A stretch of 64,000 bases of DNA from JAKAGZ01 sp963772675 (lineage in GTDB: Bacteria > Bacteroidota > Ignavibacteria > Ignavibacteriales > Ignavibacteriaceae). The notes under the pieces were generated by a model that was not told the origin of the DNA, searched no databases, and saw nothing but the letters and a program-made list of their open reading frames with translations. Positions 45,182 to 54,489 of the stretch are shown here, piece by piece (within the stretch, counting starts at the first letter, position 1; every line of letters starts with the position of its first letter). A program made the position numbers and the translations under genes. Location of the stretch: positions 62,001 through 126,000 of the forward strand of contig CAVYYF010000005.1 in NCBI GenBank assembly GCA_963772675.1, in the 5' to 3' direction.

Positions 45182-46474
45182 ATGGATACAACACTTAGCA
45201 AACAATTGTTTAAAGAATCAACCAGATATATACCTGGTGGTGTGAATTCACCCGTGAGGGCATTTAAGTCTGTTGGTGGTAATCCCATCTTTATTAAAAG
45301 CGGCAAAGGCTCTAAAATATACGATGTTGACGGACAGGAATTTATTGATTACGTCGGAAGCTGGGGCCCCCATATTTTCGGACACAATCCCGACTTTATT
45401 AAAAAAGCATTACTGGAAGCGATAGAGAACGGCACAAGCTTCGGAGCGCCGACGGAACTTGAATTAAAAATGGCAAAATTAATTGTTGAGCTTGTTCCTT
45501 CAGTTGAGATGGTGAGAATGGTAAACAGTGGAACTGAAGCAACAATGAGCGCCGTGCGAGCTGCCCGTGGTTATACCCGCCGTGATAAAATTATAAAATT
45601 TGAAGGATGCTATCATGGCCACGCAGACTATTTTCTGATTAAAGCCGGTTCAGGAGCGTTAACATTAGGCACCCCTGATAGTCCAGGCGTGACAAAAGCT
45701 AATGCCGCCGACACGCTGGTCGCCACTTATAATGACATAAATTCAGTAAAAAAATTAGTTAAGGAAAATAAAAAAGAAATTGCAGCGGTTATTATAGAAC
45801 CAATTGCAGGTAATGTAGGGGTGATAAAGGCAGATGACGAATTTATCAAGGAGCTCAGGGATATTTGCAGAGACGAAAAAATTGTTTTGATCTTTGATGA
45901 AGTAATGACAGGCTTTAGGGTCGCTGCTGGTGGAGCACAAAAACTTTTAGGTATTAAGCCTGACCTTTCAACCTTTGGCAAGATCATCGGTGGAGGTTTG
46001 CCGGTCGGTGCCTTCGGTGGGAAGAAAGAAATTATGGAAATGCTCTCCCCACATGGCCCGATCTACCAGGCGGGCACATTAAGCGGTAATCCGCTTGCAA
46101 TGTCGGCTGGGTATGCCGCGCTTAGTTACATAAAAAACAACCCTGACATTTATGATCAGCTGGAAGATAAATCAAAATACCTTGAAAATGGGTTTAAAGA
46201 AAACCTTAAAATGTTGAACAAAAATTTTACTCTCAACAGGGTTGGATCGATGATGAGTTTATTTTTTACGGAGAAAGAAGTTACTGATTATAAATCGGCG
46301 ACGTCTTCCGATACTATCCTTTTTGGTAGGTATTTTCTTTCTATGTTGATGAAAGGTGTTTATCTCGCACCATCGCAATACGAAGCTTTGTTCGTTTCAA
46401 CTGCGCACACAATAGAGGATCTTAATTACACAATAAAGACACAGTTTGATAATCTTTCTAAGCTATTAAAATAA
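45182..46474 (+). CDS. hemL: Glutamate-1-semialdehyde 2,1-aminomutase
   Basis: 430 residues; a PLP enzyme that makes 5-aminolevulinate from the HemA product. N-terminal GGVNSPVRAFKSVGGNPIFI, VRMVNSGTEATMSAVRAARG, LIFDEVMTGFRVAAGG and the PLP-binding Lys267 in FGKIIGGGLPVGAFGG are all present. It lies 11 kb from the main heme operon, behind its own 160-bp upstream region and before a bidirectional terminator. Confidence 0.97.
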   Translation: MDTTLSKQLFKESTRYIPGGVNSPVRAFKSVGGNPIFIKSGKGSKIYDVDGQEFIDYVGSWGPHIFGHNPDFIKKALLEAIENGTSFGAPTELELKMAKLIVELVPSVEMVRMVNSGTEATMSAVRAARGYTRRDKIIKFEGCYHGHADYFLIKAGSGALTLGTPDSPGVTKANAADTLVATYNDINSVKKLVKENKKEIAAVIIEPIAGNVGVIKADDEFIKELRDICRDEKIVLIFDEVMTGFRVAAGGAQKLLGIKPDLSTFGKIIGGGLPVGAFGGKKEIMEMLSPHGPIYQAGTLSGNPLAMSAGYAALSYIKNNPDIYDQLEDKSKYLENGFKENLKMLNKNFTLNRVGSMMSLFFTEKEVTDYKSATSSDTILFGRYFLSMLMKGVYLAPSQYEALFVSTAHTIEDLNYTIKTQFDNLSKLLK

Positions 46475-46509
46475 GACATTAGGTTTTATCAGTTCAGTTT
46501 AAAACAGAA

Positions 46510-46540
46510 AAGGACTGCTTTTTCAAGCAGTCCTTCTTTT
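46510..46540. terminator. Bidirectional terminator between hemL and gyrA
   Basis: AAGGACTGCTT (46510-46520) pairs with AAGCAGTCCTT (46525-46535) across a TTTC loop. T-rich tracts lie on both sides, so it can serve hemL on the plus strand and gyrA on the minus strand; the genes converge here. Confidence 0.9.
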
Positions 46541-46560
46541 ATTTAAATATTTAACAAATA

Positions 46561-48996
46561 TTATTCAGCTTCATCTTCCGGAATAACCTTAGATATATCG
46601 GCAATTTTATCTCCATCTTTTAATTTAATAACTCTTACTCCCTGGGTGTTTCTTCCCATCACTCTGATATTAGAAATGCTTTGCCTGATAACCATTCCAC
46701 GTGAAGTTATTATTACCAGTTCATCGCCATCAACAACTTCCATAAGTGAAATCATTTTGCCTACCTTATCACTTGTCTTTACGGTTATAACACCCTTTCC
46801 CCCACGACGTGTTACACGGTAATCATTCATATTAGAGCGTTTGCCGTACCCTTTCTCAGTTACAACCATAATTGATGCCTGTCTTTTTAAGACAACAAGA
46901 CCAACAACTTTATCTCCTTTTGCAAGGTTAACTCCTCTCACGCCGGTCGCTGTTCTGCCCATTTCTCTTACATCTTTTTCGTTAAACCGAATTGCAAATC
47001 CGTTTCTCGTTCCCAGTACTATATCATTGTTTCCATCCGTCAAACGCACCGCAATAAGATTATCGCCTTTTGCAAGATTAATAGCATTTATTCCGCCCTT
47101 GCGCACATTACCATACGCAGAAAGGACTGTCTTTTTAATCGTTCCCCTTCCGGTTGCCATTACAACATATTGATCATCTTTGAATTCTTTTACAGAGACA
47201 AACGCGGAAATATTTTCGTCTTTTTCTTTCTGAATTAAATTCAGGATAGATCTTCCGCGTGCCGCCCTTCCACCTTCAGGAACTTCATGAACCTTTAACC
47301 AATAACATTTTCCCTTATCGGTAAATATCAAAATATAATGGTGGGTTGAGGCAATAAACATATGTTCAATGAAGTCCTCGTCCTTAGTCCCCGCACCTGT
47401 AACTCCTTTACCGCCTCTTGCCTGCTTCCTGTAACCGCTAACTGGAAAACGCTTAATATATCCGGAGTGAGTTATGGTTACAACGACATCTTCCTCTGCT
47501 ATTGTATCTTCGAGGGAAAACTCTTCGAACTCTTTAATTACTTCGGTTCTTCTTGTGTCCACATACTTAGTTCTTACAGCCAGTAATTCATCTTTAATTA
47601 TTTGAAATCTTTTAGCTTCACTTTTTAAAAGGCCTTTTAAAATTTCAATCAACTTGATTATTTCTTTATATTCATCTTCAATCTTCTTTCTCTCAAGACC
47701 AGTCAATCTCTGTAAGCGCATATCCAGAATCGCTTTTGCCTGAATTTCACTCAACTTGAATTTTTTCATCAAGTTTGTTTTAGCAGTTTCTGTATCTTTA
47801 GATTTTTTTATTGTTTGAATTACTGCATCAATGTTATCAAGAGCAATTATATATCCCTCTAAAATATGTGCCCTTCGTTCTGCAGCATCAAGCTCATACT
47901 TTGTCCTGCGAACAAGCACATCCATCCTGTGATCAATAAAATGCTGCATCATTTCATTTAGCTTAAGAACCTTGGGGGCGCCGTTAACTAGTGCAAGCAT
48001 AATTACACCGAACGTGTTCTGCATTTGGGTGTGTTTAAAAAGCTGATTTAGAACCACAGCCGGTTGTGCATCTCTTTTAAGCTCAATAACTATCCTCATA
48101 CCATCGCGATCAGATTCATCACGAAGGTTTGATATATCATTTATTTTTCCCGATCTAACCAGGTCCGCAATTTTTTCAATAAGGCTGGCTTTATTAACCT
48201 GATATGGAAGCTCTGTTACAACAATATTCTCCCTATTATTCTTAAGGGTTTCAATATTTGCCTTTGCGCGTATTTTAATAATTCCGCGCCCTTTTGTATA
48301 AGCATTTTTAACTCCTTCATACCCATAAATTATCCCGCCTGTTGGAAAGTCCGGTGCTGTTATGTGCTTCATCAATTTTTCTGAGGATAGATTCGGTGTT
48401 TTAATCAGGGCAATTAGGCCGTCGATTACTTCTCCTAAATTATGAGGCGGTATATTGGTTGCCATTCCAACGGCAATTCCACTTGCCCCGTTTATAAGAA
48501 GGTTTGGTAAATATGATGGAAGTACTGTGGGTTCCTGCAATGAGTCATCAAAATTAGGGAAAAAATTCACGGTGTTTTTATCCAAATCACGAAGCATTTC
48601 TTCAGCAATTCGTGCTAACCGTGCTTCTGTATAACGCATAGCCGCAGGAGAATCTCCATCCACTGAACCAAAGTTTCCCTGGCCATCAACCAGCGGGTAA
48701 CGAAGAGAAAAATCCTGAACCATTCGAACCATAGAGTCATATACAGCAGTATCTCCGTGTGGATGATATTTACCTAAAACTTCTCCTACGATTCTGGCTG
48801 ATTTTTTATACGGCTTATTATGAGCTACTCCAAGCTCATGCATCCCGAACAACACTCTTCTATGAACAGGCTTCAAACCATCTCTTACATCCGGCAACGC
48901 TCTTGCCACAATTACCGACATCGAATAATCGATGTAAGATGATTTCATTTCTTCTTCTAATGCTACAGGTACTATCTTTTCAAAAATGGTTGCCAT
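46561..48996 (-). CDS. gyrA: DNA gyrase subunit A
   Basis: 811 residues. The breakage-reunion domain has the catalytic Tyr122 in MRYTEARLARIAEEM, numbered as in E. coli. The quinolone-determining stretch reads KYHPHGDTAVYD: Thr at position 83 and Asp at 87. The C-terminal beta-pinwheel has the GyrA-box-like QARGGKGVTG and similar repeats (RRGGKGVITV, GRATGVRG-type). Length and box favour GyrA over ParC. It is last in the dnaA-dnaN-recF-dciA-gyrB-gyrA set. Confidence 0.96.
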   Translation of the reverse strand: MATIFEKIVPVALEEEMKSSYIDYSMSVIVARALPDVRDGLKPVHRRVLFGMHELGVAHNKPYKKSARIVGEVLGKYHPHGDTAVYDSMVRMVQDFSLRYPLVDGQGNFGSVDGDSPAAMRYTEARLARIAEEMLRDLDKNTVNFFPNFDDSLQEPTVLPSYLPNLLINGASGIAVGMATNIPPHNLGEVIDGLIALIKTPNLSSEKLMKHITAPDFPTGGIIYGYEGVKNAYTKGRGIIKIRAKANIETLKNNRENIVVTELPYQVNKASLIEKIADLVRSGKINDISNLRDESDRDGMRIVIELKRDAQPAVVLNQLFKHTQMQNTFGVIMLALVNGAPKVLKLNEMMQHFIDHRMDVLVRRTKYELDAAERRAHILEGYIIALDNIDAVIQTIKKSKDTETAKTNLMKKFKLSEIQAKAILDMRLQRLTGLERKKIEDEYKEIIKLIEILKGLLKSEAKRFQIIKDELLAVRTKYVDTRRTEVIKEFEEFSLEDTIAEEDVVVTITHSGYIKRFPVSGYRKQARGGKGVTGAGTKDEDFIEHMFIASTHHYILIFTDKGKCYWLKVHEVPEGGRAARGRSILNLIQKEKDENISAFVSVKEFKDDQYVVMATGRGTIKKTVLSAYGNVRKGGINAINLAKGDNLIAVRLTDGNNDIVLGTRNGFAIRFNEKDVREMGRTATGVRGVNLAKGDKVVGLVVLKRQASIMVVTEKGYGKRSNMNDYRVTRRGGKGVITVKTSDKVGKMISLMEVVDGDELVIITSRGMVIRQSISNIRVMGRNTQGVRVIKLKDGDKIADISKVIPEDEAE

Positions 48997-49042
48997 AATA
49001 TTTCAGTTAATATTAAAAATTTATTTTTGCAATTATTATTAT

Positions 49043-51034
49043 TTAAATATCCAGATTCTTAACATACTTCGCATTCTTTTCAATAAACTCTCTTCTCGGT
49101 TCAACAGCATCGCCCATAAGTGTTTCAAATATTTTATCAGCTGCTGCTGCGTTTTCAAGGGTAACTTGCAAGACAGTCCTTGTTTCAGGATTCATCGTGG
49201 TTTCCCAGAGCTGCAGTGGATTCATTTCGCCGAGACCTTTGTATCTTGATATAACCACCCCTTTAATTGAGGTTTCTTCTTCCGCCTCTCTTTCAATCTC
49301 AGTTTCTTCCACTTCTTTTCCATTCACCTTTAATCTTTTTAAAATCTCGTCTCTTTCCTTTTCATCAAAAGCATAAAACTCCTGTTTACCTTTTTTTATT
49401 TTATATAGTGGTGGTTGGGCAATATAAACTTTGCCGGATGTTACCAGCTCTTTCATATGTCTATAGAAAAATGTCAAGAGCAATGTTCTAATGTGACTAC
49501 CATCAACATCAGCATCGGTCATTAAAATTATTTTACCATAACGGGATTTTACTGCATCAAAATCTGCTCCAAAACCGGCGCCAACTGCAGATATGATTGC
49601 TTTAATTTCATTATTCTCCAGAATCTTATTCATCTTTGCTTTTTCAACATTTAAAATTTTTCCCTTAAGTGGAAGTATTGCCTGGAACCGTCTGTCCCTT
49701 CCCTGTTTAGCGGAACCACCCGCAGAATCTCCCTCAACAATATATATTTCACAATGTTCCGGATCGGTGATAGAACAGTCTGCTAACTTACCGGGCAGGT
49801 TCATGTTGTCGAGCGCATTTTTTCTTCTTGCTAGATCCCGGGCTTTTCTAGCGGCCTCTCTTGCTTCAGCAGCTCGCATACATTTTTCAATTATCTTTTT
49901 ACCGACAGAAGGGTTTTGCTCTAAAAATTCCCCTAGCTTTTCACCCACGATTGTTTCAACTATAGATTTTGTCTCACCATTTCCAAGTTTAGTTTTTGTC
50001 TGGCCTTCAAACTGAGGCTCTGCTACCTTGACAGAAATTACAGCCGTCAGGCCTTCACGAAAATCATCTCCGGTTAGATTAATTTTTCCTTCTTTAATTA
50101 AACCATTTTTACTTGCATAATTATTTAATGTTCTGGTAAGTGCTGTTTTAAAACCAACCAGGTGAGTTCCGCCTTCGTGTGTATTAATATTATTAACATA
50201 AGAAAAAATATTTTCCGAATATGTATCAGTATACTGAAAGGCAACTTCTACCGGTGTCCCCTCTCTTTCTCCTTCCACATAAACAGTTTTATGAAGTGCA
50301 GTTCTGGTCGCATCAACATAATGAACAAACTCAATCAGTCCGCCTTTAAAATGATACTTTTCTTCGTTGCCGTCCCTTTTATCTTTAATGGTAATTGTTA
50401 TAGTTTTATTCAAATAGGCGAGCTCACGCATTCTCTCTTCTATTGTATCAAATTTAAATTTAGATACTTTAAAAATTTCACTGTCCGGCATAAACGTTGT
50501 TTTTGTTCCTGATTCTCCCTTTTTTGCTTTTCCTATTTCTTTAACAGACGCTTTGGGAACGCCCCTTTTATATTCCTGAAAATAAATTTTCCCCTCTCTT
50601 ATTACTTCTACCTTCAGCCATTCAGAGAGTGCATTTACAACAGAAACACCTACTCCATGTAGACCACCGGAAACTTTGTATGTATCTTTATCAAATTTTC
50701 CACCGGCGTGCAACACCGTCATTACCACTTCCAGAGCAGATTTTTTTTCTTCCGGGTGAATATCCACGGGTATGCCGCGGCCGTTATCCTCTATAGTTAT
50801 GCTTTCATTTTTATTTATAGTAATTATAATATTGTCGGCATATCCTGCCAGAGATTCATCTATACTATTATCCACTACTTCATTAACAAGGTGATGAAAG
50901 CCTCTTTGTCCAACGTCGCCGATATACATCGCCGGACGTTTACGAACAGCTTCCAGACCCTTTAAAACATTAATGTTCTTGGCGCTATATTCACCTGGTT
51001 TAATCGCCTTTCGTTCCTGTTTAATCTTTGCCAT
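49043..51034 (-). CDS. gyrB: DNA gyrase subunit B
   Basis: 663 residues: a GHKL ATPase domain (EVVDNSIDESLAGYADNI, EDNGRGIPVDIHPEEKKSALEVVMT, LHGVGVSVVNALSEW), a transducer domain, and a TOPRIM domain (YIVEGDSAGGSAKQGRDRRF, LMTDADVDGSHIRTLLLTFF). It binds ATP and drives supercoiling together with GyrA. It lies 36 nt after dciA and 46 nt before gyrA on the minus strand. Confidence 0.96.
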   Translation of the reverse strand: MAKIKQERKAIKPGEYSAKNINVLKGLEAVRKRPAMYIGDVGQRGFHHLVNEVVDNSIDESLAGYADNIIITINKNESITIEDNGRGIPVDIHPEEKKSALEVVMTVLHAGGKFDKDTYKVSGGLHGVGVSVVNALSEWLKVEVIREGKIYFQEYKRGVPKASVKEIGKAKKGESGTKTTFMPDSEIFKVSKFKFDTIEERMRELAYLNKTITITIKDKRDGNEEKYHFKGGLIEFVHYVDATRTALHKTVYVEGEREGTPVEVAFQYTDTYSENIFSYVNNINTHEGGTHLVGFKTALTRTLNNYASKNGLIKEGKINLTGDDFREGLTAVISVKVAEPQFEGQTKTKLGNGETKSIVETIVGEKLGEFLEQNPSVGKKIIEKCMRAAEAREAARKARDLARRKNALDNMNLPGKLADCSITDPEHCEIYIVEGDSAGGSAKQGRDRRFQAILPLKGKILNVEKAKMNKILENNEIKAIISAVGAGFGADFDAVKSRYGKIILMTDADVDGSHIRTLLLTFFYRHMKELVTSGKVYIAQPPLYKIKKGKQEFYAFDEKERDEILKRLKVNGKEVEETEIEREAEEETSIKGVVISRYKGLGEMNPLQLWETTMNPETRTVLQVTLENAAAADKIFETLMGDAVEPRREFIEKNAKYVKNLDI

Positions 51035-51070
51035 ATTTTACTTGTTCCAATATCGGGTTTTATATTTTAT

Positions 51071-51373
51071 TTAAGAAACAAACCTTACGTATTTGATTCT
51101 TTCTTCTTTATAAAAATTATTTATTTTTTTAATTATTTGTTGTTCTCTGAATTTCAACTCACTTCTCCATGCCGCATTCTGAACACGAAGATAAATACAT
51201 TTCTTTTCAGCCTTTACCGCTTCTGCGTTTTTTACTAACTCTGGAAAAATCTCTTCGAAATCATTTACTATATCTGATTGCTCTATAACTTTCCTGATAC
51301 TTGCTAAACCAGGCTCTCTGTTAAACACTTCCGATATTTTATAAAACCCATCAGGCATAGGATATCTGTCCAT
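51071..51373 (-). CDS. dciA: DciA-like protein (DUF721)
   Basis: 100 residues with the DUF721 pattern: an N-terminal helix, IVNDFEEIFPELVKNAEAVKAEKKCIYLRV and NAAWRSELKFREQQIIKKIN. DciA is known as the ancestral partner that helps load the replicative helicase DnaB where DnaC/DnaI are absent. The position between recF and gyrB is typical. Its start lies within the recF end (23-nt overlap), so translation is probably coupled. No DNA-binding KH fold can be confirmed by eye. Confidence 0.82.
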   Translation of the reverse strand: MDRYPMPDGFYKISEVFNREPGLASIRKVIEQSDIVNDFEEIFPELVKNAEAVKAEKKCIYLRVQNAAWRSELKFREQQIIKKINNFYKEERIKYVRFVS

Positions 51374-52463
51374 TATTTAATTGAAGCAGCAAATCACTTT
51401 TTTCTTTTTTAAGAAATGAAAGGTTTGCAAAATCAGTCAGTGTGATAAATGCTTGTCCCACTTCTCTTAAGTACTCGCTTATTTTTGCGGACCGGTTTTT
51501 ATCCAGCTCTCCAAAAACATCATCCAAAAGAAATATTGGTGTTTTCCCGGTGATTTTTTTCAAATAGAAAAACTGGGCAAATCTTAAAACCACCTGGAAT
51601 GTTTTATGCTGCCCCTGTGAACCAAATGTTTTTAAATTCAATCCATTTATTTCAAAAACAAAATCATCTCTGTGCGGACCGATCAGGTTTGTTGCGCGCC
51701 GTATTTCTTCTTCCCGCTTTTTATTTAATAAATTAGAAAATTTTTCTTCTATCTCTTCTGTTTCTGCATTGTCAAAAAAAGAATAAGTAGCCTTTGGAAT
51801 TTCATCTGAACCCATTATTACGCAGTAAGAGTTTTTTATAAAACCATTAAATTCAGCAACAAACTTTTTTCTGTGTTTTATTATTTCTGTTCCTGCCTGA
51901 ATTAGTTTTGCCGTCCATGCATTTAACTCATCCAAAAGAGAAGTTTTCCGGCTTTCTTTTATCTGGCCTAACAAAGATGACCTCTGCCGTAATGTTTTAT
52001 TATAATCCAACAACACTTTGAGGTAAGTGTTGCTCGCCTGTGATATTACCGAGTCCACAAACCTCCTTCTATCTCCTGGATATCCCTGTGTTATAGAATG
52101 ATCCGCCGGGGTTAATATTACTACAGGGAACCGGCCTATTATGTCCACGGAGCGTGTTATTTTTTTGTTATCCTGAAAATATTTTTTTTTATTATCAACA
52201 AGAGAATAAATTATTCTGTTTTTACTCTCACTCAAATCTTTAAAGTTTCCACTTACTTCAAATTCTTCTTCATTAAAACTAACCGACTCACTATCTGTTT
52301 TTGTGTAGTGACTCTTGGTTGTGCATAAGTAATATATAGAATCTAAAATTGTTGTTTTTCCTTGGCCGTTTCCTCCAACAATATAATTTAGATTTTTAGA
52401 AAATCTTACGTTTATGTCCCTATGAATTCTGAAATTACGTAGAGAAATGTTGGTCAAAATCAT
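51351..52463 (-). CDS. recF: DNA repair protein RecF
   Basis: 370 residues. It has Walker A GGNGQGKTTILDSIYYL (about residues 30-46), GDRRRFVDSVISQ, the signature-type block LKTFGSQGQHKTFQVVLRFAQ and Walker B IFLLDDVFGELDKNR. It is an SMC-like ATPase that loads RecA at gaps. It lies 2 nt after dnaN and overlaps dciA by 23 nt. Confidence 0.95.
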   Translation of the reverse strand: MILTNISLRNFRIHRDINVRFSKNLNYIVGGNGQGKTTILDSIYYLCTTKSHYTKTDSESVSFNEEEFEVSGNFKDLSESKNRIIYSLVDNKKKYFQDNKKITRSVDIIGRFPVVILTPADHSITQGYPGDRRRFVDSVISQASNTYLKVLLDYNKTLRQRSSLLGQIKESRKTSLLDELNAWTAKLIQAGTEIIKHRKKFVAEFNGFIKNSYCVIMGSDEIPKATYSFFDNAETEEIEEKFSNLLNKKREEEIRRATNLIGPHRDDFVFEINGLNLKTFGSQGQHKTFQVVLRFAQFFYLKKITGKTPIFLLDDVFGELDKNRSAKISEYLREVGQAFITLTDFANLSFLKKEKSDLLLQLNNGQISYA

Positions 52464-52465
52464 TT

Positions 52466-53575
52466 CTAATTATTCAAACGAACCGGCATTAACAAAAGCA
52501 TAAGCTCTTCGTTCTCGTTTGTCTCTGCTGGTTCAACTATACAGGCTTTAGTTGGTGAGTGTAGTTTAAAAATTATTTCGTCGTTATTAATATGCGATAA
52601 TATGTCCTGGACATATGTCGTGTTGAAACCTATTGTCATGGGATCGCCCTTATACAAACAAACTATTTTTTCTTTTGCGTTTGATCCATGATCAACATCC
52701 TCAGCAGAAACCTCAAGAGTATCTTTAGAAATACTAAACTTAACTTGCTTGGAGCTTGATGTTGAAAACAAACTCATTCTTTTAATCGTTGACAGAATAT
52801 CATTTGTTTTAATTTTTAGTTCATTTTCGTTTTCCATTGGGATAACACTGTTATACGCCGGGTACTTTTCACCGATTAACCTGGATACAAACTCTATGTC
52901 TCCTATATTAAACGCTACATTAGTTTTACTAAAATTTATTTTTATTTGTTCGTCCACAAGAAGTTTTGATAAAACTGAAATAGCTCTTTCAGGCAGGATA
53001 TACTGTTCATCCTTAGTGTTCTTTATTTTTTTATTTATAAATTTAACTAACCTGTGACCATCCGTAGCAACAAACCTTAAACCATCTTCTGAAAACTCCA
53101 ACAATGTGCCTGTCATTGCCGGTCTCATATCCTCTTTGCTCATAGCAAAGGAGGTTTGATCAATTGCTTTTTTTAATTCTACACCACCGATGCTTATTTC
53201 TTTTTCTTTGTTTACCTGGGGGATTGCCGGGAAATCATCCGGAGAAGAAAAGCTAATGTTATAAATTCCGTTTTCAGTAGTTAGTTTAAGTTTTGTCTCT
53301 GTTTCTGTTTCGAATTTAATTTGTGTATCCCCTAATGATTTAACAACATCATATAAAAGCCTGGCAGGTATTACCATTTTTAAGTTCTTGTCTGCAGAAA
53401 CATTTATTGATGATATCAATGCTATTTCCAGGTCAGTTGCACATACTTGTAAAGAACCGTCTTTAATGTCAAATAGAAAGTTCTCCAAAACAGGCATTGG
53501 TGTTCTGTTTGGAATGGCTGGAATTATGTGTGATAAGAGTTTTTCTAATAACTTGCTGTTGACATTAAATTCCAT
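52466..53575 (-). CDS. dnaN: DNA polymerase III beta subunit (sliding clamp)
   Basis: 369 residues, the normal length, with three clamp domains. Seen: the N-terminal FNVNSKLLEKLLSHIIPAIPNRTPMPVLENFLFD, the middle RPAMTGTLLEFSEDGLRFVATDGHRLV, and the C-terminal MLLLMPVRLNN in place of the usual MPMR(L/V) end. A ribosome site (AGGAG) lies a few bases upstream. It follows dnaA across a 548-bp AT-rich gap. Confidence 0.97.
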   Translation of the reverse strand: MEFNVNSKLLEKLLSHIIPAIPNRTPMPVLENFLFDIKDGSLQVCATDLEIALISSINVSADKNLKMVIPARLLYDVVKSLGDTQIKFETETETKLKLTTENGIYNISFSSPDDFPAIPQVNKEKEISIGGVELKKAIDQTSFAMSKEDMRPAMTGTLLEFSEDGLRFVATDGHRLVKFINKKIKNTKDEQYILPERAISVLSKLLVDEQIKINFSKTNVAFNIGDIEFVSRLIGEKYPAYNSVIPMENENELKIKTNDILSTIKRMSLFSTSSSKQVKFSISKDTLEVSAEDVDHGSNAKEKIVCLYKGDPMTIGFNTTYVQDILSHINNDEIIFKLHSPTKACIVEPAETNENEELMLLLMPVRLNN

Positions 53576-54123
53576 TAAAAAATCTCCTTTTAAAGCATAT
53601 TAAAATACAAAAATTACACGCCTTTCTCAATTTCCTTTTAGCTTTTTGTCTTTAAAATTATGCCGCTTTTTTTGTTTTACGGTGATATTATACTTGTCGA
53701 TTGACCGTTACTTTTTGATATGCTATCAAGTCCGCTTACTAGCGCACTTGAATAAATAATTAAATTATACCAGACCACCAACATCTCCATTTTTGTGAAA
53801 TTTATTTTTTTTGCCGGTAGTGAATAATTTTATGAAAAATTACTTTAAAAAAGACGATATAATAAAAAAGTTAAGTAAGCACAAAAGTTATAAACATCCT
53901 TATATTAATTAATAATATTAATATTAATTAATAATAACAATAATAAGACTGTTAATTTGTTAATAGCTGCATTTTAATTAGTTTTTATCTCAAAAACAGA
54001 AATATTGGAAAAAAATAATGTTCATTAAATAAAGTAATAAAGAGTATGATCAACAGGTTGTTAGCAAGTAATGGTTTATTAACAAAATAAAATTAAGATA
54101 CGAACAAAAGATTAACATGAAAA
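53576..54123. other. Candidate replication origin between dnaA and dnaN
   Basis: A 548-bp gap with no gene. It holds an all-A/T tract (about 53901-53936) that is itself palindromic: an 11-bp arm at 53904-53914 and its complement at 53922-53932. Near-match DnaA boxes TTATAAACA (53888) and TTATTAACA (about 54067) differ from TTATNCACA at one position. These are the parts of an origin (unwinding element plus weak boxes), in the usual place. No perfect box was found here. Confidence 0.45.
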
Positions 54124-54489
54124 TCAGGAAAAATTATTTTTTATCTTGTTTTTCAGATTATAGATTAACTCTTTAACGTACGCATCATTAGATAGGTCTT
54201 CTTCAACTGAAGAACAAGCATGTATAACGGTTGAATGGTCTCTACCCCCAAAGTGTAGTCCAATTGTTTTTAAAGACGACTTGGTTAGATCTTTTGATAA
54301 AAACATCGCTATTTGTCTGGCAAAAACAACTTCCTTTTTTCTTGTTTTATCCCTTATTTTATTTTCATCTATTTTCAAAGATTCACAAACAAGAGAGGTA
54401 ATGTTTTCAATAGTAATATTAACTTTCCTATCGGTGGCTATTTCTCTAACTGTTTTACGAGCTAATTCAATATCAATATTTTTGGAATT
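54124..54489 (-). CDS. dnaA: DnaA, C-terminal part (after frameshift)
   Basis: About 120 residues: NIDIELARKTVREIATDRKV, ITSLVCESLKI and the DNA-binding domain IV with the DnaA signature IGLHFGGRDHSTVIHACSSVEEDL. It is in the next frame after the main part. It has no plausible start of its own here; joined to the previous part the protein would be 464 residues, a normal DnaA. Confidence 0.9.
   Translation of the reverse strand, partial: NSKNIDIELARKTVREIATDRKVNITIENITSLVCESLKIDENKIRDKTRKKEVVFARQIAMFLSKDLTKSSLKTIGLHFGGRDHSTVIHACSSVEEDLSNDAYVKELIYNLKNKIKNNFS

Noticed and set aside
53901..53936. AT-only palindromic tract as a possible terminator of dnaA
   Set aside because: No GC pairs in the stem, so a stable RNA hairpin is unlikely; an unwinding element fits better.
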